Part shown: in pieces, positions 14,860 to 26,000 of the stretch | Layout of the letters: every line of letters starts with the position of its first letter | Position numbering within the stretch: the first letter of the stretch is position 1 | Assembly (NCBI RefSeq): GCF_016862435.1 | Contig: NZ_BOMY01000005.1 | Coordinates: forward strand, 1-42,458 | DNA from: Paractinoplanes tereljensis | Lineage (GTDB): Bacteria; Actinomycetota; Actinomycetes; Mycobacteriales; Micromonosporaceae | Direction of reading: 5' to 3' | DNA length: 42,458 nt | The notes under the pieces: generated by a model | What the model was told of the DNA's origin: nothing | Databases searched by the model: none | Seen by the model: only the letters and a program-made list of their open reading frames with translations | Made by a program: the position numbers and the translations under genes

Positions 14860-15657
14860 TTGTCGAGAACCGAATTCCCGTTCGACACGACCGTTGCGCA
14901 TCCGGCTCGGGTCTACAACTACTGGCTCGGGGGCAAGGACAACTTCGAGGCCGACCGGGTGGCCGGGGAGCGGGCGCTGGCCGGTGGGGCGAAGATCCTG
15001 CCCGGGGTGCGGGCCAACCGGGCGTTCCTGCGGCGGGCCGTGCGCTTCCTGGCGGCCGAGGCCGGTGTTCGGCAGTTCCTCGACATCGGCACCGGGCTGC
15101 CCAGCGCCGGCAACACCCACGAGATCGCGCAGGAGGTGGCGGCCGACAGCCGGGTCGTCTACGTCGACAACGATCCGATCGTGCTGGCTCACGCCCGGGC
15201 CCTGCTGACCAGCCAGACCGGCACGACCGCCTACATCGACGCGGACGCCCGCGACACCGGCCGCATCCTGCGCGAGGCGGCCGGGACGCTCGACTTCGGG
15301 CAGCCGGTGGCGGTCCTGTTCCTGATGATCCTGCAGTACATTCCGGACGAGGATCACCCCGGCCGGATCGTCCGGGAGATCCTCGACGCGCTGCCGGCCG
15401 GCAGTTACCTCGCCCACTCGGACACCGCCCTGGACATCAGCGCGGACGCCAACGTCGCCACCTCCGCGGCCGGCCTCAACAAGAGAATGCCGACCAACCA
15501 ACATCTGCGTACGCCGGAGCAGCTGGCCACCTATTACACCGGTCTGGAACTGGTCGAGCCGGGCCAGGTCCAGCTGCCGAAATGGCGACCGGCGCCGGAC
15601 GACCCGGACCCGAGCCTGATCCTCTCCGCTTACTGCGGGGTCGCCCGCAAGCCCTAA
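14860..15657 (+). CDS. SAM-dependent methyltransferase, DUF574 family
   Basis: A 265-aa predicted class I methyltransferase of a family almost confined to actinomycetes; substrates are unknown. Visible motifs are the family N-terminus HPARVYNYWLGGKDNFEADR, SAM motif I FLDIGTGLPSAGNTHEIA (about residue 72-89), the acidic motif II VVYVDNDPIVLAHARALL, and VLFLMILQYIPDEDHP. I chose TTG 14860 because GAGGAGG ends 5 bases upstream; GTG 14857 is the alternative, only 2 bases from that site. The genome context (lectin upstream, probable immunity gene convergent and overlapping by 4 bases) gives no clue to its target. Confidence 0.85.
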   Translation: MSRTEFPFDTTVAHPARVYNYWLGGKDNFEADRVAGERALAGGAKILPGVRANRAFLRRAVRFLAAEAGVRQFLDIGTGLPSAGNTHEIAQEVAADSRVVYVDNDPIVLAHARALLTSQTGTTAYIDADARDTGRILREAAGTLDFGQPVAVLFLMILQYIPDEDHPGRIVREILDALPAGSYLAHSDTALDISADANVATSAAGLNKRMPTNQHLRTPEQLATYYTGLELVEPGQVQLPKWRPAPDDPDPSLILSAYCGVARKP

Positions 15658-16583
15658 CCGGTGATCTCTCGCGGGTCACGTTCGGCGACCACGTTGGGCA
15701 ACGCGGTCCGTACCAGCTCGCCACCCGGGGTGACCGGCGCCCCGAACTGGGTCAACTGGGGCCGGCCCGGCGGCAGGACCGGGGCCAGCAGCTCGAACAG
15801 CCGGTTCGCCTGTTCCGGGCCGTACTCGTCCCAGGTGTCGGTGGCCACCAGCCAGGTGCCGCCGGCGGCCAGCGGTTCCACCTCCACGAACGCGCCGCTG
15901 GACCGGAGCCGGTGCAGGCCGCCGACCCGCTCGGTCATCTCGTCGCTCAGCACGGTCAGCCAGCCGTAGTTCCGCAGCCACGAACCGGCCTCAGCCCGGC
16001 CCTGGAAGCGGTTCAGGGCCCGTTCGAGCGGGGTCTCGATGCGCTTGAAGTTCGTCGCGACGGCCACCGCGACCGGGTTGGCGACCTCGGCCACCTCGCG
16101 GACCGCGGCCAGCACGCGTCGCTGGCCGGCCGGGTCGTTGGCCAGGGCGTCGTCGATGGTGCTGCCCAGTTCGACGAAGCCGTAGTCGATCCCCATGTCG
16201 ACGGTGTACGAGGGTGGACCGTGCCAGCCACGAGCGCTCCACGTCGACGCCCCGAAGGCCGCCACCGACGGCAACTCACCGAGCTTGCGCAGCAACTCCT
16301 GCCAGGACGCCGCCGAGTACGGCGCGTCCCATTCGAGGGGCTCGCCCTCGTAGTCACCGGGCGGTTGGATCGTCGTCCCGACCGTGGCCCAGATGTCACC
16401 CGGACTCAACTGGGACAGGTGGATCCGGTCCGGCGGGGGCGGGTTGTCCCGCACCGTGGCGGCGAACTCGCCCCCCAGCCGGTCGGGACACCGCTCGAAC
16501 CAGAGCCGGGCCGCCCGGACCGCACGCTCCCGGCCCGGCTCGGCCGGGAGCGTCAGCATCACACCAGAACGTTCGTGTGTCAC
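15654..16583 (-). CDS. probable immunity protein for the RHS toxin (DUF3396-like)
   Basis: A 309-aa cytoplasmic protein beginning at GTG 16583, 28 bases after the RHS stop; an ATG at 16559 is an alternative. It has no signal peptide or membrane helix. The C-terminal half (about 195-275: NYGWLTVLSDEMTERVGG, LRSSGAFVEVEPLAAGGTWLV, then YGPEQANRLFELLAPVLP) resembles the type VI immunity family DUF3396. The placement directly after a polymorphic RHS gene supports an immunity role. The family match is by eye and the N-terminal third is unassigned. Its end overlaps the convergent methyltransferase by 4 bases. Confidence 0.6.
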   Translation of the reverse strand: MTHERSGVMLTLPAEPGRERAVRAARLWFERCPDRLGGEFAATVRDNPPPPDRIHLSQLSPGDIWATVGTTIQPPGDYEGEPLEWDAPYSAASWQELLRKLGELPSVAAFGASTWSARGWHGPPSYTVDMGIDYGFVELGSTIDDALANDPAGQRRVLAAVREVAEVANPVAVAVATNFKRIETPLERALNRFQGRAEAGSWLRNYGWLTVLSDEMTERVGGLHRLRSSGAFVEVEPLAAGGTWLVATDTWDEYGPEQANRLFELLAPVLPPGRPQLTQFGAPVTPGGELVRTALPNVVAERDPREITG

Positions 16584-16611
16584 TCGGTCTTCTTTCCGCT
16601 TCGCACCGACA

Positions 16612-19600
16612 TCAGCCGCCGACACCCGCGCCGACGAGCTCGGGCACCGAAGCACCCGCGCCGGCTTCGGCAGCCGCTCCGCCGCCCGCACCAGTACCGG
16701 TAACTACAGTCGAAGTCGTGCCGCCGAAGCCGAGCCAGCCGGCCACGGTGGAACAGGCCCAGGTGCACAGCGCCCAGCCGCCGGCCGCGGTCGCCACCCC
16801 GATGCCGCCGGCAATCGCCCAGCCGCTGACCGGATCGTCCTTGACGCCGACCGTATCGGCGGCCTTGGTCACGTGCCGCTTGGTGTCCAGTTCTGCCTGG
16901 GTGTTGGCCATGACCGCCGCCTCCTTCTGCTGGTGGTAATGATGCCCGGCCGGCACCATCTCGTCGAAGTCGTCAGTCCGGTAGTACTCGATGCCGGTGG
17001 GATTCGAGACGGTCGCGTCCGGGTCGGAGTAGACCGTGACTATCTGGTTGTACTTCCCCTGGCTGACGGAGGCGCTCGGGGTGGGGAACGGTTGCCCCGG
17101 CCGGACCGGAAGAGCCGAGCCCTTGGCGAACACGTTGTAGAGAGTGTGACCGTACGCCCAGGTCATGCCCTTGTTCAGGCTGTCCAGGGCCTTGTCCTTC
17201 TGCTTTTCTGCCTTGATCTCCCAGACCCAGACCTCCGCCGGGCCGCCGGCCTTGGTGGAGCAGTTCCAGCACACCAGGTCGGCGCCGCCCTTCTGCCCCA
17301 GATTCACCGTGATCCAGGCGCCCTTGTAAAGACGCTGGAGGTCGAGCACGCGCAGCCCGATGGCGGTGTCGTGAGCCGCGGTGCTGCCGTCCGCCGGGGT
17401 GCTCGGGCCGAGTTCCCGGATCAGGTCCGACTGGGAGGTCGAGCTGCCGCCGACCGGCGGCCGGCCGGCCGGTGGGGCCGGGACGCCACAGTTGCCGCCG
17501 GGACCGGGGGTGCAACCGGGCTCGTCGGGGTCCATCCGGGTGCCGGTGGGGTCGCCGAAGGTGACCGGGCTGCTGTTGGAGTACGAGTAACCGTTCCACT
17601 GCTGCGGATCGGTCATGTCCCAGATCGGGTCGACTGAGATGAATCGGCCCAGAGCCGGGTCGTACTCCCGGGCGCCCAGGTGGGTCAGGCCGGTCGGGTC
17701 GGCATCGCCACCCACGAATCCCTTGTTGTTGGGCCAGGTGACGGCCGTGCCGCGGGGCGTACCGAACGGCGTCGTCCGCCGCACCTGAGCCACCTGGGTG
17801 TTCGGGTCGACCGCGACCTGGGCGGTGCCGCGGGCATCCGCGGTCAGCCAGGTGAAGCCGGTGGCAACCCGGGACGCGATGGTGTTGCCGCCGAAGGTGT
17901 AGAACCGGGTTCCGGTCCGCGCCGACGTGGCCGCGGTGAAGCGGATCTCCATGCCCGGCAGGTACAGCGTCTTGCCCTTGGCGTCCCGGCTGATCAGCCG
18001 GGTGCCGTCGGCGTTGTAGAGGTAGGTCGTCGTGCCGGAGGTGTCAGTGACGCTGGTGAGACGGCCTTCGCTGTCCCAGTCCATCGTCTGGGTGCCGTTG
18101 GCGCCCGGCCGCGACGTCATGTCACCGGTCGTGTTGTAGGCGTAGGCAGCCGTCGTGGCGGCGCCGGTGCCGACCGTGGTCGACGTCGATTGCAGGGCGT
18201 GCGGCTGACTGGCCTTGGCGGCCGGGTACTTGTAGTCGGTGGTGCGAGTCGTGGCGGTCGACCGGTCGGTCTCCTTGGTCCGGTTACCGACGCTGTCGAA
18301 CTCCCAGGACAGCCAGTACTTCGCCGGCCCGCCGAGGCCGGCCGTGGTCGGAGCCGCGGCACAGTCGTTGGCGGCCGGGGTCCACGCCTGCGTCATCCGG
18401 CGCAGGTAGTCGTAGTTGTAGCACTGGGTGTCGGTGCCGCCCGACGCAGCCACGTCCTGTGCCTGGGTGACGTCACCGACCGCGTTGTAGGAGTACTTGA
18501 CGTCGGAGACGGTGTACGGCGAGATCAGCTCCCGGTCGGTGCGGATCTCGGTGAGCCGGCCCGTCTCCAGTTCCCGGCTGTAGTTCTGGAACACGTGGCT
18601 GCCGGTCTTCGAGTACAAGCCGGTGTAGAGGTCGTACTGCTCGACCTCGGCGAGTGCGTTGTAGTCGGTGTCGGCGACGTAGCTGTACTCGCTGGTGCCG
18701 TAGACGGTCGTCATCCGGTTGCCGAGGCCGAGCGCCTCGTCGTACTTGTAGGTGACCGTCTCGGCGGACAGCCCACCCTTCTCCGGGAAGCTGGTCGACA
18801 GCAGGCTGCCATCGATGCCGTACGCCATGTCGAAGTGGTAGGTGTCGTTCAGCCCGGTCTCGGTCGCCGGGATGGTGATGTCCCGGCCGGTCGGCTGGTA
18901 GTTGTCGTTGTAGCCGGTGATCTTCTCGGTGTACGCGGCCGTCCCGACGTACCGGATGCTCTGGGTCAGCTGACCCTTCGCGACGGTGTCGTAGGTCCAG
19001 CGGGCGCGAGCGGTCGCGGACACCTTGTCGTCGAACTCGGCGATCTTCCGGCCGACCGCGTCGTACTGGAAGACGACCACCTTTCCGCGCTGGTCGGTGG
19101 TGCTGATCAGGTGGCCCGCGTTGTCGTACGCCTGGGTGGACGTGCCACGGTCCGGGTCACTCTTGGTCACCTCTCGCCCGAGCAGGTCGAACGTGGACCG
19201 CCACTCGTTCCCGGAGTAGTCGGTGATCAGGTCCTTCTGGTTCTTGGCGTTGTAGTGGATGGCGACCTGGTCGTACGCCCCGCCGATAGTGCCGCCCTTG
19301 TACTCCCGGACAATCCGGTCCCGGCCCTGGGCGTCGGTGATTGTCGAGTTGGGCGTGCCGCCGGCCGGCGGGAGAACGTCGGTGCGGTCACCGCCGTAGG
19401 TGACGGTGGTGCGCCAGCGCTCCTTGTCGTACGGCTGGAAGATGGTCGCAATCCCCCGCCCTGCGCCGTCGTAGACCAGGCGGGTCTGTTTCGGCACGAA
19501 GGTGCGATCGGTCGCGGTGACCAGGTCGGTGCCGGGTGAGGCGCTGTTGTAGTAGCGGTCGTACTCCTTCACCTTGCGGCCGGCGGTGTCGTAGAAGGTG

Positions 19601-22600
19601 TCGGTCAGCAACCGCCCACCGGACGGCGACGGCGCCTGGGTCTGCCGTGGGCGCATGAGTCCGTCGTACAGCGCATAGGTGGTGACGTAGTCGCCGTTGA
19701 CGTTGAGCGTGGCGGTCGACACCACGGTCGCGGCGTCGTTGCGCATCTGGTAGGCGTACACGATCGACGGTGTCTTGGTCGCCTTGTCCCGGCCCGGCTG
19801 CCAGACCTTGACGGTCCGGCCCAGCCCGTCGTACTCGGACTCGGTCTTCTTGTCGTTCGGGTCGGTGATCGTCAGCGGCTTGCCCCAGGCCGGGTCGATG
19901 TCCGTCTTGACGGTCTGGCTCAACGGGTTGGTGACCACGGTGCCGGTGATCGGGCCGTCGGTGACCGGGGTGTAATCGGTGGTGGTCAGCTTGTCGAGCG
20001 CATCCCAGGAATGCCGGGGCCGGCCGTGCTCGTCGAAGTCCGCCCGTCCGGTCGTGAGGTAGGTCGGCGATCCACTGTTCCAGGCCGACATCGCTTCGGT
20101 CTTGGTGACCGCGCCGTAGGTGGGCGCCACCCCGTAGTCGTGCCCGTCGAAGCTGGACCGCACGTCCGAGATCACTTGGGCCTCGGTGAGGGTGGCCGGG
20201 TTGGTCGCCTGCGCGCACGGCACCGCGAAGTTCCGCGACCGGTGCACCTGGGCGAGCAGCCAGGCGTCGAGGTTGCGCGGCTCGTAGGTGTTCTGCGTGC
20301 AGGATTCGTCGCCGGTGACGCCGAGATCTCCGGCGTTGTCGATGGTGATCGCCATGCCGCGCGAGTCGAACGTGGATCGTGAACCGCTCACCCGGACCCC
20401 GCGCCCGCCGTCCAGGACCACCCGGTTGTAGGTCGCCTGGGTGTTCACATAGCGGGCGACCACGGTGTCCCCGTTGATGGTCCGGGTCGCTGTGGCAGCC
20501 GACTGCCACGGCTCCGACACGGTGCGGGAGACCTCGGCGCCGCCGGGGCCGTTGTTGACGATCGACTCGCGCACCATGCCGGCGTACGCGTCCTCGTCGT
20601 TGATCGTCGGCACCCCGGCCCCGGTGACGGTGACGGTGCGGGTGCCCGACGGCAGCTTGTCACCGTGCATGCCGAGGAAGTACCGGCTGGTCGTCGAGGT
20701 CTGCTCGCCCGGGTCACCGGCGGTGACGGTGACCGTGCGGTAGCCACGCCAGTCCGACCAGGTCTTGTCCTTGGCGTCGATCATCCCGTCGTCGTCGGTG
20801 TAGTGCCAGGCCGGGTCCTCGTACGTGTAGTTGTGCACGACCCGCGGGCTGCCGTTCGGCGGCACTCCACCGGTGTTGTCCTGCTCGTAGATGGTCTTCA
20901 CGACGTACTTGTGGAAGTAGTCGGTGACCGGGTCCTTAAGGCCTTCCGGGGTCCAGCGCACCGGATAGCACCGCAGGGTGTTCGCCGAGGGCTCGGTCGG
21001 CACCTTGGTGCCGGCCACACACTCCGGATCGGAGTAGGTGACGTTGATGGTGCCGCCGGACTCGGTACGGATCTTGGTGAGGCGCATCCAGTTCATCGCC
21101 GGCGAGTGGTCGATGGTGTCCACCCGGTTGCTCAGCTGAACCCAGGTGAGCTCCACGTCGGGCAGCGTGCTGACGACACCGGCGGCCGACCAGCCCTGGT
21201 GTGCGATCTTGTCGAGCCACATGCCGGCCCGGGTGCCGTCGCCCGGGTCCGGGAACGAGTGGGTCAGCGTCCAGCGCTCGACGTCGCGGTAACCGCCGCC
21301 GGTCTTGCGGACCTGGGTGGTGACGGTGGCGAGCCGCTTGGTGCTCCAGAAGGTGGGCGAGTAATGGGTGCAGGGTGACTTCGTGCACTCCTGATCCCAC
21401 GGTACGTCCGACCAGTGCGCGGCGTCATGGGTGGAGCACGAGGACAGGCACCGGTCGGCGACACCCAGGGTGATCTGCATCGGGGCGTCGGCGGTGAAGA
21501 GGTTGTCCTTGCCGCTGATCTGCCGGGTGCCGTACGCGACCCGGTTCAGGTAGCCGCCGCGCACGTACTCGGTGGCGTCGGCGTCGGTGATGTTCCGGGC
21601 GTACTGGTTGGTCTCCTTGGTGTACCAGTACGAGGCGGTGTTGCCGCGCAGGTCGACGATGTAGTCGAGGTTCCAGCGCCAGCCCTGCTGACACCAGGAG
21701 TCCTTGAACGCGTCGGCGTGGCACTTCTCGTCCGGGTGGTTGCCGTAGACCGGCTCGGTCCACGTCGACTGGGTGCGTTCGGTACCGGCGCCGGGCAGCT
21801 TGTTCAGGCCGAACCAGTACTGCATGCCGTCCGACGTGGTGACGACCCAGTACTCGCCGTCGTTGTCACCGTTGTCCGCGCCGGTCCGCCGCTCGACCTT
21901 GGTGCCGTCGTCGCTGCGCAGGTGCCAGTACTTGTCGGTGGCGTTGTAGAGCAGCTCACCGGAGTGCCCAGCCAGGTTCAGCGTGGCGTTGTCGGTGACC
22001 CAGCACTGGTCACCGGTCTCCTTGTCGTTGTTGTTGTCGTCGTCCATGTCCTCCGAGCAGGTGCGATAACGCCGCTCGATGAAGCCGGGCCAGGACTCGA
22101 AACCCTCACCGATCCAGGACGGCTGGTTGTTGCTGGCCGCGTGCCGCCCGTCCACCGACTGCGAGGAGTAGGACAGGCCCATGGCCGGGGCCGGGCCGCC
22201 CAGCGAGGGCACCACGTGCATCGGGTACGACCAGGAGAAGTTGCCCGCGTTGCCACCGGCCGACCAGGCCGACGACGCCTGCAGCGAGGTGGCCGAGAAA
22301 CTGCCGGACGCACCCGACGCGGCCGCGTCCAGCGCGACCAGGGTGGTGGCCGCGCTCGCCTTCACGGTGGCGCTCACGGTGCCGGCCTGGGAGTCGTTCT
22401 TGCTGGCCAGCGGGGTGCCGGTGCAGCCGGCCGCACCCGGGGTGGTCAGCGCGCAGGCGGGCAGGCTGACCAGCCGGAGGCGGTTGGCCCAGTCCGCGCC
22501 GTAGGCGGTGCGGAACGACTGGTAGCCGACGCTCACGTCGACGTTACCGGCGGCAGTGACCCCGTCGGTGCGGTGCACGTCGAGCAGAACACCCCGGACG

Positions 22601-23010
22601 CCGGCCTTCTGGGTGGCGGCCCGGTCGTAGACCGAGACGCGGACCTTGCCGGCCCCCTTACCGGTCGATCGCACCTGGACCGGGAGGGTGTCCGCCTTCT
22701 TGGCGAGCGACGCGGTCCCGCTCAGGTCGAAGTCGGCGGCACCGGCGGCCGGCCACTTGGGCGCGGGCTGGTCGGACGCCGGCTTGCCGCCCTTGGGCGC
22801 GACGGCGGCGGCCGCCTTCGCCGCGGTCACCGGGACGCTGGCGATCGGCTTCGCCTTCGGCGGCTTCGGCTTCGCGGCGGGCGACGCCGAAGCCGGTTGC
22901 TGCGACATGGTCAGGACGAGGGTGGTGGCCAGGACCGCCGCGAGCGCGGCCCGCAGCCGGCCTGGTCGGCGCTTTTCGTACAGGTGTTCGAAGACCTCGT
23001 GGTCGTTCAC
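16612..23010 (-). CDS. secreted RHS/YD-repeat polymorphic toxin with PD-(D/E)XK-like C-terminal domain
   Basis: A 2132-aa protein from GTG 23010 (GAGG upstream). A signal peptide covers about 1-43 (RRPGRLRAALAAVLATTLVL, then ASASPAA). Residues about 250-320 have the SpvB/RHS N-domain motif GLSYSSQSVDGR. YD repeats fill about 1000-1760, with motifs such as YDGLGRTVKVW, YDNAGHLIST and YDAVGRKIAEF. The RHS core ends with GLTHLGAREYDPALGRFISVDP (about 1770-1790, ligating the toxin shell) and YSYSNSSPVTFGDPTG. The variable tail (about 1828-2051) carries GGADLVCWN and VWVWEIKAEK, a D...ExK pattern of the PD-(D/E)XK nuclease fold. A hydrophobic stretch (about 2064-2091) and Gly/Ala end follow. It lies 24 bases after the LamG gene and 28 before the immunity gene. 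Confidence 0.88.
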   Translation of the reverse strand: MNDHEVFEHLYEKRRPGRLRAALAAVLATTLVLTMSQQPASASPAAKPKPPKAKPIASVPVTAAKAAAAVAPKGGKPASDQPAPKWPAAGAADFDLSGTASLAKKADTLPVQVRSTGKGAGKVRVSVYDRAATQKAGVRGVLLDVHRTDGVTAAGNVDVSVGYQSFRTAYGADWANRLRLVSLPACALTTPGAAGCTGTPLASKNDSQAGTVSATVKASAATTLVALDAAASGASGSFSATSLQASSAWSAGGNAGNFSWSYPMHVVPSLGGPAPAMGLSYSSQSVDGRHAASNNQPSWIGEGFESWPGFIERRYRTCSEDMDDDNNNDKETGDQCWVTDNATLNLAGHSGELLYNATDKYWHLRSDDGTKVERRTGADNGDNDGEYWVVTTSDGMQYWFGLNKLPGAGTERTQSTWTEPVYGNHPDEKCHADAFKDSWCQQGWRWNLDYIVDLRGNTASYWYTKETNQYARNITDADATEYVRGGYLNRVAYGTRQISGKDNLFTADAPMQITLGVADRCLSSCSTHDAAHWSDVPWDQECTKSPCTHYSPTFWSTKRLATVTTQVRKTGGGYRDVERWTLTHSFPDPGDGTRAGMWLDKIAHQGWSAAGVVSTLPDVELTWVQLSNRVDTIDHSPAMNWMRLTKIRTESGGTINVTYSDPECVAGTKVPTEPSANTLRCYPVRWTPEGLKDPVTDYFHKYVVKTIYEQDNTGGVPPNGSPRVVHNYTYEDPAWHYTDDDGMIDAKDKTWSDWRGYRTVTVTAGDPGEQTSTTSRYFLGMHGDKLPSGTRTVTVTGAGVPTINDEDAYAGMVRESIVNNGPGGAEVSRTVSEPWQSAATATRTINGDTVVARYVNTQATYNRVVLDGGRGVRVSGSRSTFDSRGMAITIDNAGDLGVTGDESCTQNTYEPRNLDAWLLAQVHRSRNFAVPCAQATNPATLTEAQVISDVRSSFDGHDYGVAPTYGAVTKTEAMSAWNSGSPTYLTTGRADFDEHGRPRHSWDALDKLTTTDYTPVTDGPITGTVVTNPLSQTVKTDIDPAWGKPLTITDPNDKKTESEYDGLGRTVKVWQPGRDKATKTPSIVYAYQMRNDAATVVSTATLNVNGDYVTTYALYDGLMRPRQTQAPSPSGGRLLTDTFYDTAGRKVKEYDRYYNSASPGTDLVTATDRTFVPKQTRLVYDGAGRGIATIFQPYDKERWRTTVTYGGDRTDVLPPAGGTPNSTITDAQGRDRIVREYKGGTIGGAYDQVAIHYNAKNQKDLITDYSGNEWRSTFDLLGREVTKSDPDRGTSTQAYDNAGHLISTTDQRGKVVVFQYDAVGRKIAEFDDKVSATARARWTYDTVAKGQLTQSIRYVGTAAYTEKITGYNDNYQPTGRDITIPATETGLNDTYHFDMAYGIDGSLLSTSFPEKGGLSAETVTYKYDEALGLGNRMTTVYGTSEYSYVADTDYNALAEVEQYDLYTGLYSKTGSHVFQNYSRELETGRLTEIRTDRELISPYTVSDVKYSYNAVGDVTQAQDVAASGGTDTQCYNYDYLRRMTQAWTPAANDCAAAPTTAGLGGPAKYWLSWEFDSVGNRTKETDRSTATTRTTDYKYPAAKASQPHALQSTSTTVGTGAATTAAYAYNTTGDMTSRPGANGTQTMDWDSEGRLTSVTDTSGTTTYLYNADGTRLISRDAKGKTLYLPGMEIRFTAATSARTGTRFYTFGGNTIASRVATGFTWLTADARGTAQVAVDPNTQVAQVRRTTPFGTPRGTAVTWPNNKGFVGGDADPTGLTHLGAREYDPALGRFISVDPIWDMTDPQQWNGYSYSNSSPVTFGDPTGTRMDPDEPGCTPGPGGNCGVPAPPAGRPPVGGSSTSQSDLIRELGPSTPADGSTAAHDTAIGLRVLDLQRLYKGAWITVNLGQKGGADLVCWNCSTKAGGPAEVWVWEIKAEKQKDKALDSLNKGMTWAYGHTLYNVFAKGSALPVRPGQPFPTPSASVSQGKYNQIVTVYSDPDATVSNPTGIEYYRTDDFDEMVPAGHHYHQQKEAAVMANTQAELDTKRHVTKAADTVGVKDDPVSGWAIAGGIGVATAAGGWALCTWACSTVAGWLGFGGTTSTVVTGTGAGGGAAAEAGAGASVPELVGAGVGG

Positions 23011-23034
23011 CGGGATCTACCTCAGCTTCCGGGA

Positions 23035-26000
23035 TCAGGCGGTGGGGGCGGTGAAGCGCAGGCCGAGGCCGGAGCGCAGGACGGGGGCGCGGTACGCGTA
23101 CTGGATGGCGGTCGTGCCGTCCTCGTTCTCGATGCCGATGGTGGCGCCGCCACCCAGCTCGAGGAACGTGCCGTCGATGTCGGCGTAGGCGAATCGGTAG
23201 CCGCCCGCCTCGTCGATGATCAGCTGGAACGAGACCCGGGTATTCGGGTCCTCGTAGGACGCCACGTTCCGCCATTCGACGACGAACTGCCGGTTCGGGG
23301 CCGTGCCGCGGGTCGCGGTGCGGACGCTCGCCGAGGAGTCGACGACCCAGTCGTGCCAGAACGGGTAGACCGCGTTGTTCGGCTCCTCCGGGTTGCGCGG
23401 CGACGGGATCGGCCACGCGTCGGACGACGGCGTCTCCGGGTCCGTGTAGGCGACCAGGCCGTTGGTGTCCACCCACATCGACGTGTACGACTTGCCGTAG
23501 TGGGTGACCGGGAACGGCAGGGTCACCTTGGTGAGTGCCTCGTCGCCGGTCAGCGCCAGCACCGTGGTGTCGGCCGGGGTCCAGGTGACGGCTTCCTCGG
23601 TGACGGTGTAACCGCTGAAGGCCGGCGTGGCCGCGAGCCCGAAATCGGCCACCTGCTCGGTGTTGGTGCCGACCGTGGCCCGGCCGACCGACGAGCCCGC
23701 ACAGGTGCCGGTCTGCGTCGCGATCACCGCGTAGTCACCGGCGGGCACGCTGTCCAGCCGGTAGGTGCCGTCGGCCCCGGTGGTGCCGGTGATGCCGCCC
23801 GCGCTCACCGAGACTCCGGTGGCCGGGTTGCCCTCGCAGGTCACCGTGCCCTTGATCGCACCGACGCCGGGCTGGCTCGGCACGAACGTCACGCCCTGGC
23901 CGGTGGCGAGCAACGCCTCCTTGTAGAGGTACTGGAAGCCGATGGTGCCGGCCCCGTTCTCGATACCGACCGTGGCACTGGAACCCTTGGCCAGCGCACT
24001 CGTGGCCGGGATCGACCCGTACGCGAAGCTGATCGTGCCGTTCTCCCCCATGATCGCCTCGAAGCTGGTGCGCAGGCTGGTGTCGGCGAAGTTGTAGACG
24101 TTGCGCCACTCCACCACCCACTTGCGGTTGGGGGCGGTGCCGGTCGTGGTGGTGGCGATGCTGGAGGCGGTGTCCAGACCCCAGTCGTCCCACAGCGGGT
24201 AGACCGAGGCGTCCGGCTGGCCCTCCGCGCCCGGCGTGGGCAGCTCGTTGTTGACCGAGCCGATCCAGCCGAAGTACATCGGGTCCTTGAACGCGAGCAC
24301 ACCGTTGGAGTTGATCCAGGCCGAGGTGTACGCCTCGCCGTACAGCTTGATCGGGAACGGCGGGTTCTTCTGCCAGGTGGTCTCGTCGCCGGTCCAGTCC
24401 TCGGTGGTGGTGCCCGGGATGAACGTCGTCGTGCCGGAGGTGCACTTGTAGCCGAACTCGTCGCCGTCGGTCATCACCGACAGGTCCACGTCGGTGGTGC
24501 CGCCGGGGGTGTCGACGATGCTACGGGCGTACCGTCCGGCGCACCGGCTGTCACCGGTCGCCACCTGCACGGTGTACTCGCCGACCGGCACCCCGCTGAA
24601 CGAGTAGTTGCCGCTCGCGTCGGTGACCGTGGTGCGGCCGCCCGGGTTGAGGCTGACCGTCAGGCCCGCCGCCGGACCGCCGGTGACCGCCACCGTAGCG
24701 GTGCCGCTGACCGTGCCGGCCGCGTTCGGCGCGAAGGTGATCGTGCCGCCCGAGTTGATCCGCGCCTCCTGGTAGGAGAAGAGCGTGGCAACCGTGCCGG
24801 AGGCGTTCTCGATGCCGATCGTGGCCGCCGCGCCCTGCTGCAGCGAGGTGGTCAGGGTGCCGTAGTTGAACGCGATCTCGCCGGTGGTCTCGCTGAACAC
24901 CGCCTCGAAGGTGATCCGGTCGGGGCCGCTCGGACGGAAGATCGCGTTACGCCATTCGATCACGAACTTGCGGTTGGGTGCGGTGCCGATGGTGTCGGTC
25001 CGCACGCTGGCCGAGGCGTCGATCTCCAGGTCGTCCCAGAACGGGGCGACCACGGCGTTCGGCGCGGCCAGCGTCGGCATCGTCGGGTTCGCGTAGGTGT
25101 TGGTGCCGAGCGCGGAGCCGAAGGTGAGGAAGCCGTTGGTGCTGACCGTGGCCGAGGTGTAGGTCTGGCCGTGGAACGGGAAGCTGAACGGGAAGGTGAT
25201 CCCGGTCGTGGCCTCGTCGCCGGTCAGCGCGGTCACCACGTTGGCGGCCGCGGTGAAGGTGCCGGTGACCTGGGCGCATGCGTAACCCATGCCGCCGTAG
25301 TCGAGTGCCCGCTGCAGGTCCTTCACGGTGTTCGCGGTCAGGTCGACGATCGCCTGGGCGACCTGCGGGCACTTGGAGTTCTGCGCCGAGTAGACGGTGT
25401 AGGTGTCGGCGGTCAGTCCGTCGAACTTGTAGCTGCCGTCGGTCGCGGTGGTGGCGGTCAGCCCGACCGGGTCGAGCGTGACCTTGGCGCCGGAGACCGC
25501 GGTCCCGGTCATGCTCAGGACCTTGCCGGTCAGCGAGTAGGTGGCCGGGATGTCCATCTCGGCCGGCGTCGCGAAGGTCACCGTCTTGCCGGTGGCCAGC
25601 GCGACCTCGCTCGCCGCGTAGGTCAGGCCGTCCGCGCCGTCCGGTGCCTCGATGCCGACCACGGCCTTGGCGCCGCGCTCGTTGTCGGTGTCCAGCCCGG
25701 TGTAGTTGAACGTCACCTTGCCGTCCGGGGTGAGCACGGCCTCGAAGGACAACCGCTCGGTGGTGGTGCCCTTGCGCAGCACGTTGCGCCACTCGACGAC
25801 GAACGTGGACGTCGTGCTGGTGGTGTTGACGCTGGACGAGGAGTCGACCACCAGGTCGTCCCAGAACGGCGCGATCAGGCCGTCCGGCGTGGTGGTGCCG
25901 GGCAGCGACTTGCCGTCGCCGGGGTGCGAGCCGCTCGGGTCGGCGAACGAGACCAGGCCGTTGGTGTCGACCCAGGCCGACCGGTAGCTCTGGCCGTAGA

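Noticed and set aside
15654..16691. Longer start at 16691 for the immunity-like gene
   Set aside because: It would overlap the RHS toxin end by ~80 bases; GTG 16583 fits the intergenic space.
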